DNA of 64,000 nucleotides from Klebsormidium nitens (Eukaryota > Streptophyta > Klebsormidiophyceae > Klebsormidiales > Klebsormidiaceae): assembly GCA_000708835.1 (NCBI GenBank), contig DF236951.1, positions 248,101 through 312,100 of the forward strand. Direction: 5' to 3'. Shown piece by piece: positions 39,091-52,195 of the stretch (its first letter is position 1; each line of letters starts with the position of its first letter). The translations under genes were made by a program, and so were the position numbers. Under the pieces are notes generated by a model. The model saw nothing but the letters and a program-made list of their open reading frames with translations, was not told the DNA's origin and made no database searches.

Positions 39091-42000
39091 TCACCGCGTT
39101 TGCGGATACTGCAGATTCCGCACGAGGTCCTCTATCAGGGACCCATTTGCAGCAGCCACCCGCCTTGACATCACGTCGAAAGCCCCTCCACTCCTGCGGA
39201 ACACATGAACCATCGTTCAGGTCTCCATGCTCGCCTCCAGTCGGTTGCGTAGAGAATGATACTAGGACTTAGCGGGGTTTCGAGAGCAGAACTATCGATC
39301 AGACCCGCACCAAGTGCCGCAGGATCACCGTCCCCACGGCGGGTTAACCATAGCTTGATCACGAAGTATGCGTGCATACTTAGTAAGCGACTCTGTTTCC
39401 TTTCCGGACGTTAATGTAAAAGTCGCTTTATGGCAGAGCAATGCTCTATTAGCCACACCCTCTGCCAGACGAAGGCGCTTGAAACGCGGAGAGCAGAGAA
39501 GTCTGTAAGAATCAAACGGCAGCAATCAAACGCAAAATGCAGTGAAAGTATCTGCTTTTACCTAGACAAAGCTTGAATTTCATACTTGTATTCACTAATT
39601 GGTTCAAACGCAGTCAGAAGATGGCTGGGAGGCGCAAGAGGGGACTAGAAGCAGTGCCCCGGCCTTGCGATTCGCGAGCAAGTGCAAGGAGCGAAGATGA
39701 TTACTTACGGGTCAGCCACCCGACCTCCCGCCTCCTCAACCAAGAGTGACCCAGCTGCCACGTCCCTGTAGGCAGAAAAGAGAGCCCTAGGCCAAAAGTA
39801 GTCTCGATCTTATGTTGAGTTACGGCTATGTTGAGTTGAATCATGCCCAGGGAAAGGGTGGGATTGGTCTGGGGGTTTGAGGTGGGTACGGGTATGGAGC
39901 AATTTAGTAACTTCGAATCTAGGTTTTTATTTTGTTTGAGCCCGTGGGATCCGATCTAACTCAACATACACCTTATATTAAGCCAAGTTGCTGTTTATTT
40001 GGAAGACAGAAACTGCTCGGGGATGGAAAAGCTGTTTCGAGCCGTGTGGCACCGTAGTGCGTGCATGCACTGGGCCGGCTAACGCGAAATCATCTCACAC
40101 AGTCCCGATCAATACGATATAGAACCTTCTCGAGAGTCCAGGAGACCTGTCTCCTCTTTGATCGCTGTGTTTCCAAACCCTTCTGCAGGTTCCATGAATG
40201 CCTCTACAGCTTAAAGAATATACTGTTCTGACGAACTGTCACCAACATTCCCCTTCTTAAACGCGGCGCCTTCAATCCAGCGCCTCGATTTCCCGCCAAC
40301 GTAAATTCCGTCAAAAGTAACAAAGACTGGTAAGCTTACCAGGGCCCGCCGAAGTTGTATTCGTAGAAGAGGTCCAGCCGTCCGCACGCGATGCCGGCCA
40401 GGTTGAGGGCGCACGAGCCGGAACACCGCAGCGACCGGACCTGCAAAGACGTACAAAAGTACGCTGCTTCAAAGCAAGTACGCCTTTCTCTTGGAACAAA
40501 GCTCGTGCTTGAAGGACGAGAACAAGAGCTTCTTGCGATCGGCGGGGGAGCCGGCACTGGACGGCTGCCTCTTCAGATAATTGTAGAAAGCGCTTCGGAA
40601 CGTTTTGACTATTCCGATTTGTCTTGTGATGCCCGGCACCGCGTCATGCACCGTGGGAAGGCCTTAAATCAAACTCAAGAAAAATAATTGCAAGCCGAGA
40701 TAATAATAAGGTAACCGCACTGGGGCGGGTAGGGTTAGGTTGGTGGCTAGGGTGGGTACAGGTGCGGAGCGGGTGTCTTTTTGGGTTAGGGTTTATAGTG
40801 TTAGTCGGAGCTAAATATTATCTTGGCTCACGAATATCTTCTTGAGTTTGATAGGCATTAACGCTGAGGATTGCAGTCTAAGTGAAAGCGCTTGTGACTG
40901 GCAATAAGTGAGTGTTGTGATGAGAATCTCGTCCTTGGAACAAGAGTTGAGGCTCAAACTTCGACACGCCACTGCAAGTAAGAGTTAAGCTTGCACGGCA
41001 GCAAATCAGCAAGCTGACTACGAAGGGCCTTTGGCCGCATGTAAACAATGGGGGCGGTTGAAACGTGAAGCCTCCCACCTTACTTTAGTGAGGAAGGACT
41101 ACGAAGGCCTCTCACGCAGATCTTTAAGCGGACTCACAAAAGCGCTCGGTCGAGTTTGCGCTCACGAGAAGTCCTCACAAGCGAACCTCTGCGACTATTC
41201 GACTGGATTGAGTAGTCGGAATCGCTAGTCCGATGCCTACGACCGAAATCACATCTGAACACCACAAGCAAGACTAAATACTCTCAAGCGCCGAGCAACG
41301 ACCCCCCTGTCTCTTTGGCTGTTCGTCTGCGAAAAAGTCGCTCAAGTGGACCGCTCAGCCCCAGAGCTGTACTCAAACGTGTAGACGGTGATCGATGAGA
41401 ACTGAAGGAAGCTTCGGCTTGTCGAAAAAGTCGGCTGACCTTGTAAAGTAGCTGGTTTATCCGCCCGGTGGTTGCGTCCACAGTCTCCTTATCCCGTGCA
41501 GTGCCCACCTCCGTGGCCAGAAGCGCATTGCCAATGTCCGTCGTTTGCGTCACTGCAAGCAGTTCGGGTACGACTTCTCAGAGCAGAACGACGTGTCTCG
41601 AAGACGTTCTCAATCACCCCGTACCTGGCGTCTGCGCCTGGAACATCGTTTCATCATTCTATTCGTAGGTGAAGCACCGAAACTTTGTGATGCGGCTAGC
41701 TCAACGGAGCAAGGGGGAAGAACAGAGCGATCGGGAGCCCAGAAAGAGAGCCTTCGTGGTGCCGCTTCAAGCGCAACTCCCCTGAAAGAACATACGCAAG
41801 ACCGTCACTCTGCCAAATTTCAAAATACGATTCGTCATGATGGAAACACCAGTGGAACAATGTCAAGTTGCACAACCAGAACGTAGTTAGATCCCTCGTA
41901 CGAAGACGAACGTCCGAGACTCTCAGAAGAGAGACACCACGTGCTTCCGAGCATTGCCTCGATACGAAACGTGCGTCGATCTGAACCGCCTCACCGTGAA

Positions 42001-44206
42001 TCTGGTTGTCATTCAGAAACGCGCCGCTGCCTCTGACTGCTGTATACAGCTGCAGGACGAGGCGTGCTCATGAACTGACTCGGTTGATTCCCATACACCA
42101 CAACAAACGCTGCTCCTTTGTAGAGAAGCAACAGAAAGGCGAATGTACAACAACTTTGCAGCGAAAACAAGGAGAAGCTGCTCCAAGGGGTTTGCAACAC
42201 CAAGAGTGGCTTGCAGATGTTGGCTGGCAAACACGTACCTCATTTAAGATGGGGTTGTAGACCACACCAACTACCACCTCTTTTTGAATTGTTAACCCGA
42301 TGGATACACAGACGAATGGGAACCTGCAAGACCAAGGCGCATCCTTGATTTGAAGCAGACAACTAGCGAGACGTAGTGTGAAAGCGCCCGTCACCGAAAG
42401 TACCACTCAGACGCCTTGGACTTTCTCTCAGAAGTTTCTCAAGATTCTACATGCGGAAGAGTCTACAACCTCAAGAAGACGGAACATTCAAGGGCAGCTA
42501 TCGGGGCTGGATAGACTTTTCCTGGCACTTGCGTATACTCAACGTCGCGTACGGCTACCATTCGCAGCTTCTTTCAAGTACGACGCGTACTAAACCTTCC
42601 GTGAAGAACAGTAAACACTAAATTGGTCGTTGTCCAGTTCGAGATGGTTCATCAACAGCTTGGGGGCCTACCTATGCACGAAGTTGGTCGTCCCGTCCAG
42701 TGGGTCAACCATCCATGTTGGCTCGTCGGTCAGATCCGCGGTCCCCGACAGTGCGGACCCCTCCTCCCCTATAAACTGCAAAGTGCAGCATCTTCTATCT
42801 TAATTTCCGCACGGACAGAAGTGCCCTTTATAGGAAGTGCCTCTCGACAGTTGACCAGATCCGAAGCAGAGGGAAAAACAACTCACTCGAAGCAATGCCG
42901 TGCAGGTCGGTTCTTTCTAATTCTTCCACTGGGAACAACGCACGCATGGTGGGATACAGAGCACTTGTTACAGGTAAGAATCAGCTTGCGCTAGGCGTTC
43001 TTTGCAATCAAAGTAGGAGGATCCATGCGCGTCTGCCACCTACCTTGTGGGAGGGGAAGTTCTTTTGGATGGCCTTGAAGATGAGGTCCTCACAGGCTTT
43101 GTCGGTCTCCGTGACGAGATCGACCTGAAAGAGATACATTTTATGTGAGAGTGTGCTCTGCGACACTTTCCTCCTCAAAACACTGAATTTGTATATAGGC
43201 GCTGAGTGCTGGAGAATGGTCGATTTATTGGAGGATTGACTCCCGGTGCTCAGATTCTCCAAAAAGTGGGCACCTTAACGCCAAACAGCGGTTGGTCACT
43301 GATCTCCCAGGCAAGAGGGTCGTGATAGTCATTTTGGAAATTGACGCCAGGATCTCCCTCCGAAGATTCGATTCACGGTCCTTTCAAAATGCCTTCCGTG
43401 ATCAGTCTACTGTTGTGGAATGGAATGATTGTCGGGTGGGCTATTTATTCTCCTCAAGGATAGCTAGTTATGAAACGGGGGAGGCTTGATGGTGGTGCGA
43501 AATGGGGCTCGTACCTTTCCCTTGTGCTGGACATTCTTCGTCTCATAGAAGGACTTCTGGATCACCTGCACATGCCAAGGCCGGTAGTCTGAGGTCCCCC
43601 AACTCTAGAAGCACCAGATTGCACTCTCATGCTCTCTTAACATACCGTTTTTCCATTGAAGTGCTCAAACAGAAGAAGGACTCAAGGCCAGATCTACAGA
43701 AAGGCTCGGCATGTACCCGCACCACTAAAACTGTGCATTGCAGCCGCCATGCTACAAAACATGCTTCACAGCCCTGACGCTCACAGCATTTTCACCTTGT
43801 TCCGTCTTAGACCTCTTTGTGTATGAGCAGATCCTCTTGCCACCATCAGTGGAAACTGGTCAGGCAACCGGACCCTCGATGAAAGATCTTTGCTTGTCAC
43901 TCACCTCACCCGCTTGCTTAGCAGCTGCGACAGCGACCTCCAAACAAGCTTTCAGATCTGGAGGTTGTGGAAGCGTGAGCTTGATTGTGAATTGAAGAAA
44001 GATACCTTAGCTTTGGGAATTCAGGCAGCATTGTTGGAATGAATCAAAAAACATTTTCGAAATGACCAAATGTGGCAGGTTAGGTGCACCATACCACCCA
44101 AGATGACATGGCATGCTTAAATGCGAGCTGGCATGATCCTGCATGTTCAATGTAGAAGAAAGATCTGGCTTGTGCAAAACTTACCTGTGTCCCCTGCCGA
44201 CGCCAT
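39091..44206 (-). CDS. VTC4: L-galactose-1-phosphate phosphatase / inositol monophosphatase
   Basis: Eleven exons join in phase: 44206-44185, 43957-43905, 43565-43515, 43124-43044, 42775-42672, 42323-42239, 42049-41995, 41552-41440, 40440-40340, 39765-39709, 39193-39091, giving 274 residues (Arabidopsis VTC4, 271). Plant VTC4 hydrolyses L-galactose 1-phosphate in ascorbate synthesis and also inositol 1-phosphate. Mg-binding motifs are complete: GEE (72-74), [14 protein letters not shown] (90-103; signature 1 with Asp93, Asp96), and [15 protein letters not shown] (from Trp222; signature 2 with Asp223). Length and lack of an N-terminal targeting region fit the cytosolic VTC4 group better than IMPL1/IMPL2. 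Exon 1 is only 22 nt, but its donor gtaagt and phase fit exactly. Two dispersed repeats sit in its introns and one at the 5' side. Confidence 0.94.
39855..39900 (+). repeat. Dispersed repeat, copy C (partial)
   Basis: In the intron between the VTC4 exons at 40440-40340 and 39765-39709. Matches the 5' half of the repeat (GGGTGGGATTGGTCTGG ... GAGGTGGGTACGGGTATGGA). Confidence 0.5.
40721..40796 (+). repeat. Dispersed repeat, copy A
   Basis: In the intron between the VTC4 exons at 41552-41440 and 40440-40340. Core TAGGGTGGGTACAGGTGCGG, with telomere-like GGTTAGGGTTT at its end. The best-preserved copy of the four. Confidence 0.55.
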
Positions 44207-44919
44207 GACACAGCTAGCTTGGCAAAACTTGAAGCTTGCCCTTCAAATTATTGCAGCTCTGAAAGCTTTTGAAACGCCTGCAGGAGTGAGCATCCCAAGC
44301 AGGATTTACTGGTCATGTGTGAAAAAGTTCATGGCACCGGATTCATGGCACCGGATTGAGAGCATGCACAATGCGGCTCTCACATGTCCTCCGGCCTCGG
44401 GCCATTCATTCATGCTTCTCGGTTTCACGTTGACTATTTCAGGCTGGCACAAACAAACCTATGTAGAAACTTAACCCGATAAAGAAGACGCGCCCCGGAC
44501 CGGTACCCACCCTAAACCCTACACCAACCATACCCGTCCCCCGGGTGCTATCCTTATAAACAATTTGCCCAAGGTTGAACGCACGATTGAGACCTACCTA
44601 TCTCCGGACCCACCTTGGCCCAAAATAATTCGCATTGCACCGGCCCGCATGGTGCGGTTGATCCCTCCCAGCGCGCTTTGATTGCGCGCTTTGATTGCCT
44701 CCTGCGAACACTTCCTTTCTATTTCAGCTATGCCCATGGGCCCTGGTGGAGCACGTTTTAAAAGGGAGTCCCTCTGTCTGGTGGTGCAGCAGGTGGTGCA
44801 GCTGCGTCAGGCGTGCTGCAGGTGTCCGACGTGAGTATGTCGGATCCAGATCCGAAGGGAGCCATCCAATGAGCCCCTCTTAGCATAGGCCTGCTGCAGG
44901 GCCGGCTGTTGCAGCATCA
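44207..44919. promoter_or_regulatory. Divergent promoter gap between VTC4 and the glycosyltransferase-like gene
   Basis: About 0.7 kb between opposite start codons, partly occupied by a dispersed repeat. No coding sequence recognised and no core promoter element identified with confidence. Confidence 0.35.
44470..44541 (-). repeat. Dispersed repeat, copy B (inverted)
   Basis: Read on the minus strand it aligns with copy A over its full length: GGACGGGTATGGTTGG ... TTTAGGGTGGGTACCGGTCC ... ATCGGGTTAAG. It shares TAGGGTGGGTAC exactly. Confidence 0.55.
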
Positions 44920-47900
44920 ATGGCGGCCCCAAATAGCAGCCCCCGGAGGAGTTCTGTGGCGGGGGCCAGCAATCCTGGGATCAGAGGCGCCTCGGAGCTG
45001 CCCGGTCCTACTCCCAGTCGCTTCTTTCCTGGCAGCAAAACTTTGAAGTCTCGTCTCGAGGGGGACCATATTAGCAGCAGGATGGGCTGGGTCCTCAGTC
45101 AGAGGGTGCTCCTCATTGCCCTGGCATTGACCGTCACCTCCTACTTCGGCCTCTACATGTTGGCGGGGAGGTCGGGCCTCTCGTTGAACTCCAACTGCAA
45201 GTAAGGCCGGAGACAAGATGCGATACACCACTCATTGAGCTGTTTGAGGGATCCGTTTGCCGCTGAGCACAACGTACGTGAAGGCATTCGGGCAGCCATT
45301 TTATCAGCATTTGCATGCAGAACGCTGAAACTTTTGCTAGCAACAGATCTCGGGTTTGGCCCAGAGTTTCTGATAGCCATGGTCGTTCCGCTGATAGATC
45401 AAAGCTACAAATCTAGAGTCTAAATTGTTAAATGAAGCGCTACGTGTGTCGCGAGCTTCTTTGATTGTTTGGGAATGAACGCAGTTGCGAGTGACCTGTC
45501 TGTTCGTCAAGTCGAAGATCATTGTTCATTTCAAGTTCATGGCTGTGTAGTTGCAGCACATATCAAGCGGCTTGGTTGATTGCAATTAAGTCTAGGTCCA
45601 GTTGCCGCTTGAGGACCATAAAGAGTCAGCAATACTTCTACTGGAGGTCTGTTAGAAGTGTGCTCTGTATGTAGCAATGCTGTGGATCGTTGCAGCCCTT
45701 CATGTGGATTCAAATATCCACCACACGTTGTGTGCAATCCTTGTCAATGTAGTGTTCGTTTGCAGTGGTTGTGAAAGAGTAGGGGAGTGCCTGACTGTTT
45801 TATTTGTTCTGAACTCATCAGATGTCAGAAGCACTATAGGTATGTGCTCTAGCTCTACTAGATGTGTGGCAATGGATTTGTGAAGGTTGACACTTTCTGC
45901 ATGAGACCGCAAGTCGTATCCTGTTCCTTCAAATACAGCAAGTCTGACATCAATACTGATGTACTCTAGCGAGTGATCTGGCCCGTGTGTCGACCATCTG
46001 TCCCACTCCCTTGTCCAGTCCTCAACGCATTTGAGTATTTCACACTTGAACATAGCTGCCTGACCTTTTGGCCTTGGTTCATTAAAGAGGCTTTCTGGAT
46101 TTCTAACAAACTGCTGATGAAGTTACCGAAGGAAACACATAGAGAGCGGCCGGCAAACGAGGCCTCAAATCCAATTGCCTCATGCCTGCAGGTATCCAGA
46201 CGTCCAGGAGCTGCGGCAGAGCCATCGCCAGCATGCGTCCCTCTACGCGTGCCTCCAGGAGACATGGTCCCTAGAGGGGATGAACGCCACGGTCAAGGCG
46301 CTCGTGAGCAGCACTGCCGGCCTCGACTCCATCTGCCTTGACGTCATCACCGGTCAGCAAGAAGCGTCCCTCCCTAAGCACCGCCTCATCCGCTTTCTGA
46401 GGGATGCAAAGGGGTTAGCGGGAACCGGGGGTTTCACGCGCCGGCCGCTCTATATCCGTACAGACGTTCCGGGGCTTGTCTGCAGAATCGCGTCGGTGGA
46501 GTTTGGCTCGGTTGAGATGTGCTTCAAGGCAGGGGAGCCGATGCACGAGCAAGCGTATCGAGACGTCCCGTGCCACGTGCACGTTTCCATCTCCGGGATG
46601 ATGTTCTCACAGGAGAACTCACTGCACAGCGGGCTCTCATCGGCGAACGGTTCCCAGGGGTTGGTGATTCCTGGGGCGCTGGAGAAGGGGCTCACAAAGG
46701 ACGGATTGCGGCCGGACCATCTCCGGCCGATTGCGTACGTGTGTGTGTCCATCACGATTGGTGATGACTCCGACATGCCGAGCGAGCAGGCATTGCCGTA
46801 CGGGAAGATCCTGAGGCTGTTTCGGCGGGCGAGGGAGATAGTGGCGGCCAACCCATCTTCAGTAGGTTTATGGCTCCTTGGTCCACAGTCCATCAATCTG
46901 GCCCTGAAGTAGGCAGTGGATGCTCGGGGACGGGCCGGCTGCTTGCTACTCGCTCTTTGTGACCTATCGAACAGCAGTGGGCTACGGTCATGCTCCTCTC
47001 TTCAAACTGAATGAACCCCAATCTTCTGGAACCGTGAGAAACGTTTTGCGGTGCTGTATGACTCCGATGTGACTACCGACAGGGAGTACGAATTCAACCT
47101 CTTCTCGGTCCCCCCAGGCCGAGCGGCGCATCCACATCGGCGTCGACTACCCGACCATCCCGTGCAACATTGCCCGCGATGAGATGGAGAAGCCCGAGTT
47201 CACGTGCGAGACGTACCACTCCGGCGGGAAGCACAAGGACCCGATCCTGTGCGACATTCTCGTCGTCGGCGCCAGCTCCAAGTACGTGCGGCAAGACCCC
47301 GCTTTTATTCAAGGGAAGCACCGGTGGCCCTGGATAGGGCGCCCGCTCGAGTGGGTGGACCTGGACAAGGACGAGATTGTGGTCCCGGTCGTGCCGAACC
47401 CGCGGCGGACGCTGCTGACGTCGGTCTCGGACGACCACTTTGAGGCGGTGTTCAGGTGCGCAGGAGCGAGATGGCTCTGTCCCTCGGGTCACTTGAAATA
47501 TCAGTTTTAAGCACGTAAATAGAGTCGTTTGGAAAGCCGTCGAGGGTCTTAGAAAACGGAAATCAGACGAGCAAGGCGCTGCGCTTACAAGGGACATTTT
47601 CAGACTGGTAGAGGGTCTCAGAGGTCTTAAGAGAGGACAAGCAAGGCGCGCTACCGTTCTGCAATCGTTGCAATCTTCCCCGAGGTGATTTGAGTTGCTC
47701 CACCCACGTGCGGATGATCAGGCGCACCCAGGGGAGAAGGAGGAGACGACCAACGGCTTGTGTATCTTCGCATCTGAAACTGCGGACAAATAAGAAAAAA
47801 AAGAACAATTCGTGGTGCTTCGTTCTCGAAAGCTTCTGGTCATTTGCTTCTTCCTTGCCAGTCATAACATTGCAAACCTCAAGGCGTGTTTAAATTGCGA

Positions 47901-50376
47901 AACCATTTGCTGCAGGTTCGTCCGGTCTGTCGACTTTTTCTGCCCGCCTGACATCTGCAACTGGGACCTGATTGTTTACGACATGTATCTGAAGCCCGAG
48001 TATCGGGAAAAGCTGGACTGCCTAGCCAGCCAGATGAAGAGGGTTAAGGTAGAGGTAAGATCTCTCGAGACGTTGGGCTGCATGCACCGGTTTTTTGTAC
48101 CTTCGTTCCAAATGCCTTGTCGTAAGAAGGGCGAAAACTGAGAATTCTGAAACATAACAGTTTTGCCGTCTTGACTTCAGAAATGTGACGAGGTGTGCCA
48201 CTGTAAACAAACAGAAACCAAGCGAAATTTTCTTTACCTCGGCAAAAGATTTGAGGACCCTTTGCAATGCGGAGTCCGCACAGTCGATCTTGTCTCGATG
48301 ATCACCTTCAGAGCTCCTACTTCACGGAAGGCTTCATGGGTCTGCTAACATGGGCTCAGTCTTTCTGATGTTCCATAGCTTTGAGCTTGACGAACTGGCG
48401 CAGCAAAAAATTGAGCGGAAGTGTTGGCAAACGAGTACCTCTCAGCTGGTTGTGTTAGCCAGATTCGCGTGATCACACATCCATCGTTAACCTGCTTTCT
48501 CAATACACGTCCCCAGATGCGCACGTGGGACTTTTCCAAGTATCCTGCGTGGATGGACCTCCGCAACGCCATTGGGGAGTATGCGTGGAAGGCCATAATG
48601 GTCAAGGAGGTGGGTTAGACAAAATTCAAAGCTGCTAGGTGTGGTCTTTTTTAGAATGTGGATTGGGGGCGTGATCCGACAGAGAACTTTCCTGGCAGTT
48701 TGGACTTCATGAAGCAACGAGATCTTGCGTGAGGGATCTTACCAGAGGGATACGACATTCGAGAAATGCAATTATCGAGCAAATTTATCATTTTGGTGGT
48801 ACTCCCTCCGCTCCTTTTCACTTCATGTTTGCTAAGGAGTAATTCGAGAACCTAGAACACAGCGACATTATGACATGTTGCTGATCTGTTTTCATTCGGT
48901 GCAATCTCGACTTGAGCCGCGTACCGCACAACAGGATCCATCCCGTAAATTCTCCAGACCGAAACAGGCCAGAATCTTTCGAAGACACCAAAAGGTTAGC
49001 CATTGTATCTCAAGCTCAAGTGGCGTCTGCCACGTCATCATCGCCAACCCCCACGCTCGTCTTGCGTCCGCAGGTTTTGGACGTCACGGGCAACGCGTTG
49101 TGGATGGACGGGGGCAACCGAATCACGTCGGTGGATGGCCTGCTAACCGTGTTTGACAAGTACGAAAACAAGCTGGGGGGCTTCTATTGCCCGGGGCACT
49201 CGGGGGGAGTGGTCAAGGACTGGACGCACCCAGACGAGGTCAGATCGCCAACGTAGCTTCAGCGGAAGCTTTTGGGTTGGATTGACCAGTAGATCTAGTG
49301 GACTGAGTAATGAATAGTGGACCATAGTGTTGTCTGGAACCGTATAGGGCTGGGAATACGACGCCCTAGTTCCCTCATAGTAGTCGACTAACATAACTTC
49401 TATTCCTCTTAACTTGGCCTGTCTATTTTTCTTTGATACAGAGCCTGTTTAGCTCTTGTGGGACTGACTGGTAGCCAACGGTTAGCTTAGGTGAAAGCTG
49501 TCGGGTTGAATTGGCTGAAAGGTGTTGGATCGGTCGAGTCGACAATATTATCGTTCTGAGCTGCTAGAACAGCTTCTTTTGAAGCAGTTGTGTTGGAGAC
49601 TTACGGTGTAAAATTAGTCCAAGATTGAGGCTTGTTCGGACCCTACGCAAAGACGGTTTCGAACGTGAGCTCGAAGTAGCTGACCGCTTCTTTCTAATGC
49701 AGATCAAGTATCTTCGGATGGGCGACCATCTAGAGGACCTCAACTGCAACGCGGCAGTTATTGGATTTACGCTGCAAACGTACAAGACGATCTTCTGGTA
49801 AGTCGCCAAGCCTACTCCCGATTGTTTTCAACTTTCCGAGATTTTCCAACTTGGTCTGGCTCTGAAGTCTTGATCCTGCTTGCTTGGCGGCAACTTGGAG
49901 AAGCCCCCGTATCCATGATAGGAGGTGCCGGGCCTGGCAAGGGTAGAGGACGCGTAGGCGAAACTTGTGTAATCTTTTGTATTTGTACATCCTTGGTGTG
50001 GATTTGCAACTCAAGCTGCGAGGTTGTCTTCAAGATTGTGGCGGTTTGCAGCAAAAGGACGCCATACCAAGAGTTGGGTCGGTTTTGCGATATGCAGTCT
50101 CTAAAGTTCGTGCCGCAGTGATACGCCTTCTCATTCTTTGGCTGTTGCCGCCGTTTGATCATGCGCTCCCACCTGCGCAGGGACTGGTACGAGTGTTCGA
50201 TCATTCGACAATGTATCGCGCCAGAGGGGAGCTCGCGGCAAAACCACCGGCAGGACCAGGCGGCCTTGACGCTCATAGCTGCAAAATGGGGGAACCCATG
50301 CTTAGACGCGACAGAGGTCCCCATCCATTGGGACTCGACCGAGTATAACGAGAATGTGACCGCCACAACGTGTTAG
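44920..50376 (+). CDS. Type II membrane glycosyltransferase-like protein (DUF1647-like GT-A fold)
   Basis: Eight exons join in phase: 44920-45200, 46192-46861, 47118-47455, 47916-48054, 48517-48609, 49074-49238, 49703-49797, 50181-50376, giving 658 residues. A basic Ser-rich cytosolic tail is followed by one hydrophobic anchor (about 63-83, VLLIALALTVTSYFGLYM), typical of Golgi type II enzymes. Residues 95-317 form a large lumenal domain from one 670-nt exon that I do not recognise. The C-terminal third (about 430-640) resembles nucleotide-sugar transferase-like DUF1647 proteins: WDLIVYDMYLKPEYREKL, RTWDFSKYPAWM, EYAWKAIMVKEVL, ALWMDGGNRI (516-525, where a metal-binding acidic motif is expected), and DQAALTLIAAK. 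Exon 2 ends at TCA/GTAGGT; reading on meets a stop 16 codons later, and the splice restores the frame. The family call is from motif memory. Confidence 0.72.
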
Positions 50377-51423
50377 GAAAGATCCGAGCAGGGTCGAGCA
50401 TGGCGGAATAGGTTCGTCAAGTCGAGTCAGAAAGGGCACAGGCTGGCGGCAACAAGAGCTTTTTGTGAACCCAGATTGTGTACCGAGTCGCGCCGCATGT
50501 ATCATAGTCCCGTGCAGGGGGAAGAGAAGTAGTGTCGCCGCAAACATCAGTTTCAACCGACCATTTGAACGCGCATCCGCTCCAGTAAGTGAATCATGCA
50601 ATCAGTGGTTGAAGCCAACTTGTTAGCGGGCCAAGCGTGGAAATGGTTGCGTGGAATAGGAGTGCATGTGGCCTGCTTACTCTCACCATGATTGGCGCAC
50701 AAATTTCGCATGTCAAGGAACCACTAGAAGCATTCGGGTCCTCTAGGAACGATTAAGATCCGCTCAAAAAAACGGTACACTTCCACCATTGAAACCGGCA
50801 TTCCTGGTTCATAGACGTGATTGTTGGCACGTTATGAACAGATTTTTGGATCCGCTCGGCCTGGTACTCCAGGCCAGGGCGACGGCCAAGACAACGCAAA
50901 CAAGGCCAGGCACTATAAACTTGCCCGATCTTAATTCATGTGCTGCATCCGGCGCCCATGGATTACGATTGATTTGTCAAGAGCGGCATGAACGGCCTGT
51001 TGACGATCGCACGTCTTGTAAGGGCTCTCCTAACGTGGCAGCTAGCTAGGCTCAACAAGAAAGGATGAGCATCACGAAGTTGTAAAAGATTCTATCGTAG
51101 TTGCATATCGTGGTGAAAAGTAAGTTCCTTGAAGATATCAAAACCGTCAGTTTCTGTGATTCCTTTATCAAGAATTCGAAACTGAGAATCAAGAATGATT
51201 ATAAGAATTTTGCGTCTTGCATGCGTCAATTTTGCAAAGTTCCGGGATTCTTGAACGTTCATGTCATCATTTGAAAAGAGAACATCGTTTCTTTAGTACC
51301 TACTTGGTAATATTTGAATGGAGTCAACTTCGAGTCTGCCTGTAGCTGCATGCATGGCCGGGCAGCTGGCGGGCGGCCCGGCCGCCCCGCCCTCGAATGA
51401 GCAGGTTTTGGACTCAGTAGGGG

Positions 51424-51821
51424 CCTGGGGTGGCAACTGGGGGTGCTGGTATACAAGGTCTGCGACTATGAGATTGGGCTTGTACCCATCCGATTATTGG
51501 ATTATTAAGCACATTTGGGCTTGCTTTTCACCATATTCGAGGTAAAAAGTATTTATTTAAATATATTTATTGCAGTTTTCACCCCCGTATCTTGGTCGCA
51601 CACCACCTTCAGGATTATTCAACGATTATTGGGTCCAATATCTGCTCTAGCACCCACCCCACATACCTATTTCCACATATAAGGGGTGATATCTGCTCCT
51701 CTCGATGCAAGGAATCCAACGGTGCCAACGAAATTTTCAAACAAAGCCACTATCGTAGAAATATTCTTTGAATACAACATTCCGTCAAGCAACAAATCCA
51801 GACCCCAGTTGCCACCCCAGG
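51424..51821. repeat. Exact 19-bp inverted repeat enclosing about 360 bp
   Basis: CCTGGGGTGGCAACTGGGG at 51424-51442 and its exact reverse complement at 51803-51821. The interior is AT-rich and has no ORF of note. Compatible with a small fold-back element, but target-site duplication and terminal position are not shown. Confidence 0.55.
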
Positions 51822-51850
51822 AGTAGGGGTTTCCCCATAGTGTCCGTGGC

Positions 51851-51918
51851 TGACGTCATGAAAGTCAATGGATAGGGTCAGTTGACGTAAGCACGCCACA
51901 TCGGCAAAAGTGACGTCA
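51851..51918. promoter_or_regulatory. Cluster of three TGACGT (as-1/C-box-like) sites
   Basis: TGACGTCA at 51851, TGACGTAA at 51883 and TGACGTCA at 51911, followed by GAGTATATTC. In plants TGACG pairs bind TGA-type bZIP factors in stress- and salicylate-responsive promoters. The next start codon is about 840 bp downstream on the plus strand, so a link to that gene is only possible. Confidence 0.4.
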
Positions 51919-52195
51919 CGGAGTATATTCTCCGCTAGCGCTGCCCTCACTGCCGCAAAAGGGACAATCTACACTATTCTATTAGTGTCTCCGGTCGATC
52001 TGTCAGAGTAAATACTCTCACAGGGCGTCAATCTGTGCAGGCATTGGTTAATGGTCTGACATGTGTCAGAGTGATCTGTTTGTTTGGATGCGGGACTCCG
52101 GTCCTCTTTGACCGGGCACCGGCATGGTACCAAGCTACTTCCCGGGGACCTCTCAGTTTCCCGGTGACACTGCACAGTGCACAGTCACTGCCTTT

